Shown here: piece by piece, positions 27,059-39,000 of the stretch
Layout of the letters: each line of letters starts with the position of its first letter
Position numbering within the stretch: position 1 is the first letter of the stretch
NCBI GenBank assembly: GCA_958450365.1
Contig: CAUEEP010000926.1
Coordinates: forward strand, 1,039,501-1,103,500
DNA length: 64,000 bases
Direction of reading: 5' to 3'
Source of the DNA: Mesorhabditis belari
Lineage: Eukaryota; Nematoda; Chromadorea; Rhabditida; Rhabditidae
Position numbers and translations under genes: made by a program
Notes under the pieces: model-generated
What the model was told of the DNA's origin: nothing
Database searches by the model: none
The model's input: only the letters and a program-made list of their open reading frames with translations

Positions 27059-27711
27059 CTTCTAGAAGCAAAAATATAAAAAGTTTGAGATATAAAAATA
27101 CGGAAAGCTAAAAGAAATATGCATTTGTGCATAAAAATTAGAGAGATATCCGCTTAGGCGGGGTAAAGTGCGCGTAAGAATGATCAAAGAGGAAGATGGG
27201 CGCGAAAATGAGGGAGGAGTTAGGAAGAGGGACAGCCAAAGTGCGACTGTGTTACCCTTCTTGAGTTAATATCCTTTAAATTATGCTAGAACAAAAGATA
27301 TTCAAGAGAAATTTAAGTTCTTTTCTTGAATATCTTTATTGCACTCGGTTACTTGCTTTTCTCAATAGAGAATGCTAATTTTTATTATCGCACGCGGTTC
27401 ACTTGCATTTCTAGTTCTCATAATCTTGTCCCGTAAATCTTTCATCTTTTCATGCCGTCATCCTTTTTCGAAACTCACACACCTCACCCCTTTTCCCTTC
27501 CCTGTAACGTGTGGCTACGCGTTTGAGTGCAAATATTCTCTTAGCAAATCAGCCCCTACCCTCGTTTAGTATTTTGTTTCTGTGCGTTCTTTTTTTCTCG
27601 TTGTCAAGGCGGGATTTTCTCTCTTTAAAAATTTAGCGCAATGTGCTAATGCTTCGCGCTGTCGTGCAATTTGTGGCCAAACTTTCACTCGACTCGCTTT
27701 TCATTTCAGAG
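27059..27711. promoter_or_regulatory. Shared divergent 5' region of rcq-5 and DNA ligase III
   Basis: These 653 bp separate two start codons that point away from each other, so promoters for both must lie here. Both starts are preceded by splice-acceptor-like sequence. A stretch near 27295-27340 contains a short inverted repeat (TATTCAAGAG / TTCTTGAATA). I cannot identify specific factor sites. Confidence 0.55.
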
Positions 27712-30700
27712 ATGAGTACCCGTTACTCGTGCGACTATGCCGTCCGTGCAGCTGGTTGCAAGAAATGTAAATTGCAACTACCTAAAGGAGTGAGTGCTTT
27801 CAACTTGTAGATCTAAAATTGTTGTCCAGGTGCCCAAATGTTGAATTTAGGAATTACGCTTGGCGAAGGTCACGCCCAATCCGTTTGTCCAAAATGCGGA
27901 AGGACCTCCACCGGATATGAAATCGTGGGTTGTTTAAAATTTGAAACATATTTTGAACATTCAGGTATTTTCATCCAATTTGTCTTTTTGACACTTTCAT
28001 GAAGGCTCGCGCCACAACAAAAGTGATTGAGGAGCCCGGTGATCTTGAAGGTAAAATAAAATTAAGCATTTAAATCTATTTGTGGGTAGGTTGGATTGAC
28101 ATGACTGATGAAGACAAGGTGAAAGTCACCGAGCTTATCGATGATTTGGTGAAAACACGCGAGAAAAAGGGAGGCGGCGTTCAGAGGACTTTGACACCAA
28201 TTGTTAAAAAAGCTGTCAAAAAGGTAGCTTTGGAGGAATCTAGTTTTGTTTCAAAACTTATTTTCACTAGACAGTTTAGTGAGGTTTTAGGAAGAGGATA
28301 GTGAGCAGCAAAGCAGTGCTAAGGCAGCTGCCTTCTTCAGCAAGAGAGAACCATTGAAGGCTGTGAAAAAGGAAGAACCGGAAACGGAAGAGAGTAAAGC
28401 GAACCAAGAAAGCAAATTCAATTTGTTTACAAAGGTTAAAAAATGGAAAAGCTATTATGGAATTCTTTTAGTTGTGCAAACTTTGCGAGCTCATTGCAGA
28501 CGTTAACAAGCATCTTGACAAAGCCGATTGTGTACGCCGCTTTTTTAAGTCGGGTAATTTAAATTATCTATTCACAAAATACTTTTATTTAGATGGGTAT
28601 GACGGTGATACCTTGCTTATTCTTCGTTTCCTGATCCCCAGCATTGATCAGCGCGTGTACAACATTAAAGAACGTCAATTAATCAAGCACTTTGCTCAGG
28701 CTAGCAATTTTTTTCTAGGTTTTTCAAAGTCTGTTTAGATTTTTGGAGTACCACCTGCGAAACTCACAGACGAGTATAATAAGAATGGCGACATTTCGCA
28801 AACAATTAAAGAAGCCGCTGAGAATTTCAAATTTTCTGTTGAAAAGAGCGATTGGAGTATTCAAAAGGTTGCATTGATTTTTGGTGTGGTCGTTAATTTT
28901 TAAGTACAGATTGATCGTTGGCTAGATAAACTTGCACAAAAAACTCACGATGAAGATCAGCTGGAGCATCTACGTTTTGCTACAAAAAGGTAATTATGGA
29001 AACGTTTCAAAAAACATCTAAATTGATTTAGGCTTTCTCCACGAGAATTGCAATACCTTCTGCGGTTGATCAAAAAGGACATGCGGTTTAACGCAGGTTT
29101 TAAACCAGTCAGAAGTTTAACTTTTCTTGATTTATCTAGGTGCAAAAGTCATCTTTGATGGTTTTCATCCCAATGCTTATGAGGCTTTCCAGAGTTGCAG
29201 GTTTTTTAAAAATTTACAGTTAGTAAATCTTTTCTTTTGTTCAGGGATCTAGCGGATATTGTCAAACGAGTTGAAACAGGAGCAATTTCAGGGGAAAAGT
29301 CCTCGCTTGCGGTACTATAAGATTTCCAACGTTTTTATACCTTGCTTCTAGGTGAACATCACTCTTGGAACACCAATTCTTCCTATGTTGGTGAGTCCAT
29401 TATCAAGTTTTGATGTAAATTATTAAACTTAGGCTGAGGCATGCAAGAGTGTTGAATTTGCCATGAAAAGATGTTCAAATGGAATGTTGGCTGAAATCAA
29501 GTACGATGGAGAACGTGTTCAAATACATAAAAAGGTGAATAGGCAGCTGTTATCAAAGAAGAATCATTTTAGGGAGACAAATTTGACTTTTTTTCACGTT
29601 CGCTGAAGCCTGTGGTAAAACACAAGGTTTGTGAAATTTAAACTTGATCAGAAAATGTGATGATAGGTTGCTCTCGTTGATAAGTATATTGTCAAAGCTT
29701 TCCCTGATGCCAAAGACCTGATTTTGGATGCCGAAATTTTGATGGTTGACACAGCTACTGGTAGGGTGTACATCCTATTTTAAAAGATTGATTTTTTAGG
29801 CAAACCTCTTCCCTTTGGAACACTTGGTATTCACAAAAAAGAGAAATTCTCGAATGCTGTTCCTTGCTTGTTTGTATTTGATTGTCTGCTTTATGATGAT
29901 GTACCTGTTAAGGACAAGTAAGTATTATAGACATGTACGTTTTACAAAAGGTTTTTAGGCCGCTCTCCGAAAGGAAGAAATTCTTGGAAGATACCTTAAA
30001 GGAGGTGCCAAATCACGTGATGCACAGTAATTATCAAGTGATCAAGCATGGAGTTGGTTTTGTATACACTTGACACTTTACATTAATTTTAGGAAAATCA
30101 TAAATTGAAAACTATGATTCTCAAAGCCATTGATGAAGGATTGGAAGGGCTTGTTCTCAAGGTATTCAATGTTTCTTTGGATGTAACCCAAGCTTTTAGG
30201 ATTTGAATGGAGTGTATGAGCCTGGAAAGCGCCATTGGTTGAAAGTGAAGAAAGATTATTTGGAGGATGGTGGTATGGCTGACACTGCTGATTTGATTGT
30301 TCTTGGAGCTTATTATGGAACTGGAAACAAAGGTTAGAAATTGAACTTGATTCAAAAAAGGAATTAATAGGCGGTAAAATGTCGGTCTTTCTGATGGGAG
30401 TATATGATGAAGACACTGAAACGTATCGGACTGTTTGTAAAATGGGTAATGGACACACAGATGAAGTTCTCGACAGGTTGAACAAGGAATTGAAGCCAAA
30501 AGTGCTTTTTTTGATCAAACTTTTATCTATGAAGGTTTTAGATGCGTGCTATTAAACGAGATGTCGAAAAGCTTCCCAAATGGCTTCGTTGTTCTTCTCA
30601 ATTGTGCCCAGATTTTGTTATGATGGATCCAAAGCAAGCACCAGTTTGGGAAATTACAGGTTTTTTTAACATCTGGACCCCTAGAATATGCATTGTTTCA

Positions 30701-31397
30701 TAGGCGCCGAATTCTCTCGATCCACAAACCATACGGCTGACGGAATTTCGATTCGTTTTCCACGTGTGACAAAAATTCGTGACGACAAAGATGTAGAAAC
30801 GGCTACATGTCTCAGGGAATTGAAGGTTGGCATTAAGGCCAGACTCAAGTTATTTTTCGCTTTAGATCTTGTTCGAAAATTCAAAAGAAAAAAGTGATGT
30901 TGATAAAGACGAAGATGATTCACTCCCAATTTATTCAAAAGACAAGCTAGCTCTGGGACAAGCAATGCACGATTCGGAGGTGAGCTCTAACCATGTTAAT
31001 TTCAAACCTATGATGCCATTTATACTAGTTGTCTAATAATTCAGGGCGAAGATGATGACACAAAGCATTTATTGAAGCAAGAAAATGAACAAAATGTCGC
31101 TGTTGAGGTAATTTTCTTTTAGTATGAGTCATAGTTTGGCATATTTAGAACACATCGCCCAAAGCGCAGCCCAAGGAAGAGAAAGCTAGAAGAGGAAAAG
31201 AGCCCTGTAAAGAGCAAGAAAAGGAAGTCGAATGAGGAAAATATGGGAGATGACAAAAAAGACGAGCAGAAGGACTTGCCAGCTTGCAAGTAACGGTTTT
31301 ATATCACTAAATGCAACCCATTAATTCTAGATGGGGATCACTTTGTAGTCGAAAGAATCCACAGCACTTGAAGGAGTTTGCTCATCCAAAGAAGTGA
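27712..31397 (+). CDS. DNA ligase III with N-terminal PARP-type finger and C-terminal PBZ finger
   Basis: ATP-dependent DNA ligase for single-strand-break and base-excision repair. The N-terminus (CDYAVRAAGCKKCK, then FHPICLFDTFMKARATTK) is the PARP-like zinc finger of ligase III (CxxC...HxxC). The DNA-binding domain follows, with DRWLDKLAQKTHDEDQLEHL. The adenylation domain has the catalytic Lys in EIKYDGERVQIHK (29499-29501) and LDAEILMVDT. The stretch KAIDEGLEGLVLKD and KVKKDYLEDG close that domain. The OB domain includes VWEITGAEFSRSTNHTA and ISIRFPRVTKIRDDKD. After a Lys- and Glu-rich linker it ends in CKWGSLCSRKNPQHLKEFAH, a C-x5-C-x6-H-x5-H PBZ finger, created by splicing at about 31288/31331. 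Vertebrate nuclear ligase III ends in a BRCT domain; I see none here. The start follows an AG acceptor by one base. Confidence 0.93.
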
Positions 31398-32699
31398 ATG
31401 CACAATCTATTTAAATGATTTTTCGTTGTTTTGTTTGTATTTATTTATAACCCATTTTGATACTCAACGATATATTTATACGGCTAGACACCAATTTAGA
31501 AACCTTGCTGTTCATTCGTTTTGATTTTGATCAATATTACCTCAGTTTTTATTTTTAAGCTTTGGTGATGCTTTATCAGAATAAAATTTATAAACTCAAG
31601 TAACAAAAAAACTAAACCATAAAATACAAAACGGAATCTAACAAGCCTATATTCAGCATGAAAAAATAGATTTAAGAAAAGAAAAACGGTGCTTGTATGG
31701 TTTACATGACCCATTTTTTTTCTCGAAATTGACCACTTTGGGGTTTTAAGGTGCGCTGAATTCGAATTTCGCCATCCCAGGTTGGGAAAATGCACACCAA
31801 CAGAGTTATACAATTTTTGAAAAACGTGTTTTTAAGCGCTTTTGATGTTTTAAATGAGCCTTATTGCTCGCAGGGATACATGTCACGAACTTCATTCCAG
31901 AAGTTGAACGCTGAAGCATGACCAAATTCTTGCTTCCATAGGAACTCATTGATGACGTTGGTGTGGCGATCATTAGATCGGATGCTGACTTTTGGTTATT
32001 TTCAGGGCGTTATAAAGATCTTAAACGTGTTTGAACAGGTTAAACAAGCCCATTGGGTTAAGCCGAACTGCTAGTAAAATTTGCATTTAAAACATCAAAA
32101 ACGCCTAAAAACACGTTTTTCAAAAATTGTATAACTCGGTTGGAGTGCATTTTCCCAACCTGGGATGGCGAAATTCGAATTCAGCGCACCTTAAAACCGC
32201 CATAATCCATTTCCATTTCGAGCAAAAAAATGGGTCATGTAAACCATACAAGTACCAAAAAAACTGAATTTGTAATTTAACCGTCTGATCCAAAGCGTAG
32301 TAAATTTTAAATGAAAGACCCATAAAATAATGATCGCAGTTTCTTCACGGTTCGTCAACGAATTGAACGGAAAGAAATAAGTCAAATTAATGCTGATGAC
32401 GATCATCCGCACAATGAAAATGGCATCGAGGAGTTAGATTTCGTCCTGTTATTCTGCGCCACTTCCAGTACAAAACCTAGAAAATGGTTTTACAGAACTT
32501 TATCACCGACTACCTCTTTTAAGTGCTGAAATCGGTTTCCCTTTTTTCCTTTATTAAATCTTCGTCCTCGATTCCATTCTCTTGTCTCCATTTGGCTTAT
32601 CCGCAATTGACCGTGTATATAATTATTGAAATTCCATCTAAAGTTAGCAGATACATCAATACTAAACTTTGGCACTTACGGATCAGACGGTGCTATTTG
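31398..32699. other. Intergenic with a large palindrome
   Basis: This 1.3-kb stretch lies between ligase III (+) and arginyl-tRNA synthetase (-), which converge. It is dominated by the inverted-repeat element at 31688-32256. A further short inverted pair (CCGTCTGATCC near 32281 and GGATCAGACGG near 32680) brackets a stretch without a recognisable gene. Confidence 0.6.
31688..32256. mobile_element. 569-bp foldback element with about 190-bp arms
   Basis: The left arm (from GGTGCTTGTATGGTTTACAT) and right arm (to ATGTAAACCATACAAGTACC) are inverted copies with about 90% identity by eye. They share the CGAATTTCGCCATCCCAGGT and AATTGTATAAC blocks. The central loop (about 31860-32085) is unique sequence. 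No clear target duplication is seen; AAAAAC lies near both ends. It is non-autonomous. Confidence 0.75.
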
Positions 32700-34862
32700 T
32701 CACATTTCTTTAGTCGGTTTCAGTCCTAATAATGTCATCCCATCGGCCAACACTTGACGAGCTGTCAGCAACAAACGAAGACGAGGCACAGCCACATCAA
32801 TCGACTCCCCAGAAACCTATAAAAATGAATATCGAATATAAATCTTGCTATCGAAATGTTTACTTTTTGGTTGGCAATGGCTCTTCCAATATGATGTGCC
32901 AGTTGAATAAGATGAACGGTGAGTTGACATGGTTCCATCCGGCGAGCACTCTCCACCAAAACTCCTGGCGTTGCGTTAAGGAAATCAATCAATTGTTTTG
33001 CTCCTTCATCTAAATGGCACATTGATGCTTATTAACCACTATTAAAAACCCTCGCTGATTCTCGAATCCTCATCTAACTTGGGGAGCAACTCGGCATTTT
33101 TAGCTTCAATCGAACATAAACGTGAATATTTCTCCTAAACAGGCTTAAAATATCCAAATTGGGTAAAGAAACCTGTAAAAGAAGAGCGTTGTTTTGATTG
33201 AGTGCAAAAGCATTTTTGAAAGTAAACTCGTATTCAGAAGCTCGCGCTCTCTTCAACGTGTTCACCGTGATAGCATCCAAAGCAAGCACGCGTGATAACT
33301 AAGCAACTTGGTGAATATTTTTGCTGAACATCTACAACCTGTGCTATTTCCTCTTCTTTGACTTTGGCGGTGGGACTTGATTTAATGTATTGTCTTGCCA
33401 ATTCTGAGCCTCGTTCGATGACATCTGTGACAGCTTCCGTTTTGCCTAATCTGAACAAAATTGAATATGTGCGACAAAGAGACCAATCTTGGCATGGAAC
33501 ATCACAATTTACCTTGTCGACAATCCTTGCACACGTCCAAATATGACATGTTCAATTTTATCCGCCAAATCTCGTCGTCCCATTTTGCCAAGAACATAGC
33601 CGATTTCCTACACAAAGTAAATACTCTGCCATTTTTGAAGAAAATATCTACCTCAAAATGCCTTTTTTGTGCTCGATCAACAACATAGAGGTACCGATCA
33701 GCTCCGAATAATTTGTCACGTCGTAAGATAGAAGCCACATCTCTAAAATAATAAAACAAAAATGGTAAAATCATAATAGTTCTTACCTTGTCAAGTAAAG
33801 TGTTGTATCATCGCTTTTCTTTACGATTGAATATTCTTCTTTACCCTCGGCATTCTTTTTCTCCATTTCAACTACCCATCTAAAATGATTTCATGAAAGA
33901 ATAAGCCCGTCAAACTTACAATCCATCTGCTCTCTTCACAGCAATCCCTTTTGAACCAATTCATCGATAACTTTTCTTGCACCTGCTACTTCGTCCGACT
34001 CGAAAAAGGTTCTAAATAAAACAAATGACTGGTTATTTTTTTTTAAACAGAGCGTACTTGTCAAAAGTGATATCCAGTAATTTGTAAAAATGTGCGAGAT
34101 GTCTTTCGGATAATGATCGAATATCCCTCCAAAGTAGCATCACCTCATCCTCGATTACTCCTCTAAAAATTCATATTTCTCTACTGGATAAAAAGGAAAC
34201 TCATAAAATTTATAAATCTTACTTGACAAGGAAATCTTCCATCTTTTTATACGTGTCACGTACAACCACTCTGAAATCACCTTCGGTCGTTAACATCTAA
34301 TTTTCAAAAATAAATCCATCAAAAAACGTGAACTTGCCTTATTAGCAACAACATAACATTGCTGGATCAACTTCATTTTTTCGTCATCGCTCACTTTTGT
34401 CCAAAATGCATCGGAAGGTCGATTCTATATAGGTCTCCAATGACTTTTAGATCTTCAAATTTTGAACTCAATTAAAAGGGGAGATTAATTGCGTAAAGTA
34501 CTAACCTGTGGCCAATATGCAGCGATGAGTGCAAATTGAGTTCCCCAGTCACCGAGATAGTTCAACGAAGTCACATCATCGCCCAAATTTCGATGCGCCT
34601 TAAGAAAATTGTATTAGGTCATTTAAAAGTTTAAGCAACCTTATCGATGAATCGTCCGATTAGTGTCGATCTGAGATTACCCACGTGAAATTGTTTTGCG
34701 ACGTTCGGCGAGGAGAAGTCAATCAACAACTAAAAATCAAATAATTTCTACTATCACCGATAAAAAAAAATCAGCAAATACCTTTTTACGTGGTTGCGAA
34801 GTTGCTCGCCATAGTAGTTGTGCTTGAGCGGTAAGGCCACCCGCACGTCTTAACCCGTCCAT
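32700..34862 (-). CDS. rars-2: Arginyl-tRNA synthetase, mitochondrial type (RARS2)
   Basis: Class I synthetase that charges tRNA-Arg. Read on the minus strand: [20 protein letters not shown] carries the HIGH motif as HVGN, followed by [39 protein letters not shown] covers the substrate-binding core, then VQGLSTR stands at the KMSKS position. The anticodon-binding alpha-helical domain runs to the end, with [16 protein letters not shown] and [15 protein letters not shown]. The ending resembles human RARS2 (ADGM-LLG-P---M), which favours the organellar paralog. The first Met I can place is at 34862, only about 38 residues before the HIGH motif. Homologous sequence (RFEDINAKL) extends upstream to an acceptor at about 34893, so one or more 5' exons with the N-terminal domain are either missing or not recognised. 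Confidence 0.88.
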
Positions 34863-36032
34863 CAGCTTTGCATTGATGTCTTCAAATCTCTAAATGTGAA
34901 AATCCATTAAACCAAGTTGGTAGTCATAAAGTAACCAAGGAAAAAAGGAAAAGAGGGAGAAAAGGAAACTCTCTTGAGTGACAACTGTTCACGTCGATTA
35001 ACAACAAAAAAACGCATTCATAGAGATCCGGGAAGTTTTTGGTGCATTTAACACAACATGGTTTTTTTTTATATAAACTTTATCAGAGTTTTTTGTTAGA
35101 GACAACTTTTCGGAAGAGACATGAGGGAAAAGAGATCGTGGATGCATAATACAAAAAAGTGGAGAAGAATCTTTTTTTATGAACGAAAAAGACCTAAAAT
35201 CTGAACCATATCAAAATCTGTGCTTCTTCTTTAATTAAAGGCCACGACAAGGTCAAAAAAATTGTGTGAGAAAAATATACTTTTGAAGTACCGCCCACAA
35301 ATATCCCCATAAAGTGTCCCCATGTGGAGACACTTTTTGATACTGAAATGCTTCGTTTCCTTTTTTCTCTCGAGCTTTTTTAAAATTACTGTGATAGAGA
35401 AAATTTAATAAAGAGTTAAAAAAATCTCGTTTATCGCAGAATTTTAAAAAAGCTCGAGTGAAAAAAGAAAACGGAGCATTTCAGTATCAAAAATATCGGT
35501 ACTTCAAAAGTATAGAGAAAAAGCGAAAAATTTTTTATGTCACAATCTCAATTTGCATACCGCGTGGCAGCGCTTTAATCTGGATTGTCTCAATAATTTT
35601 CGAAAAAGGCTGTCACGCAATATGCAAATTTGTTTTGTGGAAAGAAAAGCTATAAAAACCTCAGACTTTCAAACGAGAGAAATCAGAGCCCAAACAGTAT
35701 CGTTGCCTTTTTTACAAATTTTCAACCCCCAAGCGGTACAATAAATGATGTTTCTGGGTAAAATTCAGACAAAACTACTTGGAAATGAATGCCCTTTGAG
35801 AGGAGACAAAATAAGACCGCCTGTAATCTTCCTTCTCCACTTTCCGCTGCTTCCTATTGACCCTTCATTAGTGTGCTTTCCATCCCGACCCTCCAACTGA
35901 ATTTACACCATCTTTTCTCCAGACCTTTGTCCTCACACAATTTATCCTTGAACTCCGCTAAAAATGTCAAAGTTTTAGGTAAAACGATAAATGCGAAGTT
36001 ATTCAACCCGTTAAACTCAAGATTCATAATTC
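34863..36032. other. Intergenic between rars-2 and RIC1 (divergent)
   Basis: About 1.17 kb that should hold both promoters and possibly an unrecognised 5' exon of rars-2. It contains the palindromic MITE at 35278-35512. I see no other gene. Confidence 0.55.
35278..35512. mobile_element. 235-bp palindromic MITE with TA duplication
   Basis: The ends are TACTTTTGAAGTACCG and its exact inverse, and the arms continue through CATTTCAGTATC and AAAAAGCTCGAG blocks. TA flanks each side (35276-35277 and 35513-35514). The centre is not palindromic. It lies in the upstream region of RIC1. Confidence 0.85.
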
Positions 36033-39000
36033 ATGTTCTTCCCGGTAAGCCTTTTAGCAATGTAAAAACAAATTCCTTTCTTTTAGTATGGATGTGAGGC
36101 CGAAATTCGTTTACCGTGGAATGGAGAGAGCTCATCTGATTGTTCTCCTGTTCATTATGTGTGCGCGAATCGAGATCGAAATACGATAGCCGCTGTCACG
36201 GACGATGTTTTGTATTTATACCTTGCACAAGTAAGTTTTCTTTGGATAATTGAAGATTTATTTGCTTTTTAGCCCCAAGTCTTGTTGTGCTTATTGGGAA
36301 GAGATGCGGCTGATGTCCTGGAGAAAGGAGCTTTTCGGCGAATCTATTGGCGATTCGATTCTTCGTTTTTGGCAGTTTTGGTTCGTTTATATTTCCAAAC
36401 AAGCATAAAAGCTTCCATTTGTACTTCAATTTCTTTTAGACCTCTCGAAATCACATTCTTATCTACCGTGTGGAAACCTCCAATGAGAATTGCTATAATT
36501 TAATTGATTCGGCACATTCACAATTTCAACGTCAAAGTCAGGAGCTTTTCATGAAGGTACTTTTGTAATACGTTTGACTTATTATTGATGTTATATTTTT
36601 TATTAAAGAAACAAAATTCGATTTAGGAACCTCGTCCCAACACAAAGCTGAACTTGGCTGTCGTTGTAAATCTCGCCGCTAAAGCCACGTGGTAAGTTTT
36701 AATTTTGTTTTATAAAAGATTTATTTATTAAAATTATTTAGTGCCGTGTCAATGCGAGAAGAGTTGTTGGTGAGCCTAACGAATGGTTTCGCTCATCGAA
36801 TTTCATGGTCTGGCCAGGTGAAACAAATTGCATCATAAATGTTCTTCATCTGAACTTTAGGTAGATGCTGAATATTCCATTCGCCTATCTTCAGTACCCT
36901 TTGCTAACGACCAGTTACAAAGCAGACGTAATTTTTTTCTGAATTTTTTTGAAATTATATCAATTATTATAGCCGAATTCATTCCGGAAGGAACCTTTAT
37001 CAAGGATATGGTTTATGCTCCGTTGATGGGTGGATATTGTGTGGTATTGAATGATGGAAGGGCTTCTCTTTTCACATCTTCCGATCCACGCTTTCATCCA
37101 ACAGTATAAATACCTTTTATTAAGTTGCTTATTCTTGCCTCAGACTTTACTTGGCGTTTGGGCTCTTCAATTAAATGATGCAGCATGCGTAGATGTCAAT
37201 CACAAACACCGACTTCTTGTTTTTGGATGTAGCAAGTAACTACTCGGGGTTTTATTTTTTAAAAAATATTTCTTTAGTGGTGACGTTGCCGGGTATCACA
37301 TTGATGACGTGAGTGGTGCTCTTTTATCAACATTTCGGGTTCCTTTGGTAGTCAAAGATGGTCCAGGTATGGTTTTTCTAGGGCTTTTTTGCAAACTATT
37401 CCATTATTTCAGAATTATTAAACTGGCTTGGCCCGGTCCGTCGAATCAACGTTCTGCAAAATGGAGCCGCTTTTGCCGTGATATGGGGTCCCAAAAACAA
37501 ATCCCCAATGGTTTCATTTTATTGTCCAACTAAATTTGTGTAATCATCTTTAGAAAAACGAAAGCAAGACGACGACTCCCGCACTTGCAATATTCAGTGC
37601 CTATGGCGGACAGACTTGGTGTTCACTAGAAGCTTCCTACAGCGTGTAAGTAGCTGATTTAGCAAAAGAAAGAAACTAGAAAATAAATTTCGTCGAAAAA
37701 AATGAATTTTATGATTTAGGCCGCTTCCAATGGGATCGTTAATGAGTGTAGAATGGGGAGCAGAAGGGCTACATCTATGGATAGCTCGTTCAACCGGCTT
37801 ATCTCTTTTGCCTATCGTTCACAACGCTTCCATAAATAATCCTACAATGGTATGATTTTATTCTTTCTTATATGACCCAAAATTGTATAGGAACATTCGT
37901 CTCGCGTTCTCTTGATTGGCTCTTCAAAGTTATTGTTATCGCCGGCAAGGGAACGTGAACCTCTAGCATCTGCACCACACTCTGTTTGGACAACTTTAAC
38001 CCCGCATAATGAGTATCTCGCAAATAATTGGCCGATCAGAGTAAAAATTCTTTTGCTGTCTTGAAACTCTGTTCCTCTGTAGTTTGCTTCCATTGATCGT
38101 GAAGAGGCCCGTTTCCTTGTAATAGCTGGTACTCATGGATTTGCACATGGAAATTTGGCAACTGGAAAATGGAAAATTTTTGGGAATGAATCACAGGTGG
38201 GTAATTTTCGGTAAATGTAATAATTTATATTTTGTAGGAACGCGAACTTATCACCACAGGAGGAGTATTTATTTGGAAAGGGACAGTTGGAGTTGCGTGC
38301 TGTAATGTCGAGCGAGCGGCAGAGTTGTTACGGTATAAATAATTTTTGCGGAGAAGACGAATACCGATGTAGGTTTTATCCCTTGAATACGAAACTGGAT
38401 AATCAATATTGCTCCGAATATGATACTGAAGCTCGTATTTTAGCTCTAAACATACGGTGAGTTCACACTTGTTTGCCCTTTAAATATTACCCCTTACCTG
38501 CTTCAGCGAAGATTGCCTTGTGACATTTGATGTCGAATCGAGGATCCTTCTATTCCGATTGACCGCTAGTCAGGTAAGAGCTATGAAATAAGGAATGCAA
38601 CACAACTGTATTTTCTGCAGAGCTCAAAGTCTGCGGATGCTTATGTGAGAGTGGCAGTTGAAAAAGCGGCAGAAATTCGTGTTGGTGATCTGATTCCACA
38701 CCCGGCTTGTTTAGTTTCTATTCATGTCACCGAGTTGATACAAGACAAACCAAAGAATATGCATGGTAAGCATTTTATTTCTTTCAAAAGGCAAAAATAT
38801 TTCAGTCCCTGAGTCTTCATTTTTTGTTCGAGGCGTCGACACTGTTCTCGTGAATGTTTCCGGTCGCTTAATTACTTTGAATCCGAAAGGACATATGCCC
38901 ACCGATACAGATGAGGACGTGAAGTTTCAGGTTATTCCTTGCAAGCTAACTGTTTTCATATTTTTACTTGCAGCTGAGTCAGCCGATAGTGGTTGCTTCA

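Noticed and set aside
32275..32695. Second MITE defined by CCGTCTGATCC / GGATCAGACGG
   Set aside because: Only the outer 16 bp match convincingly and the inner sequences diverge. It could be chance or a very old element.
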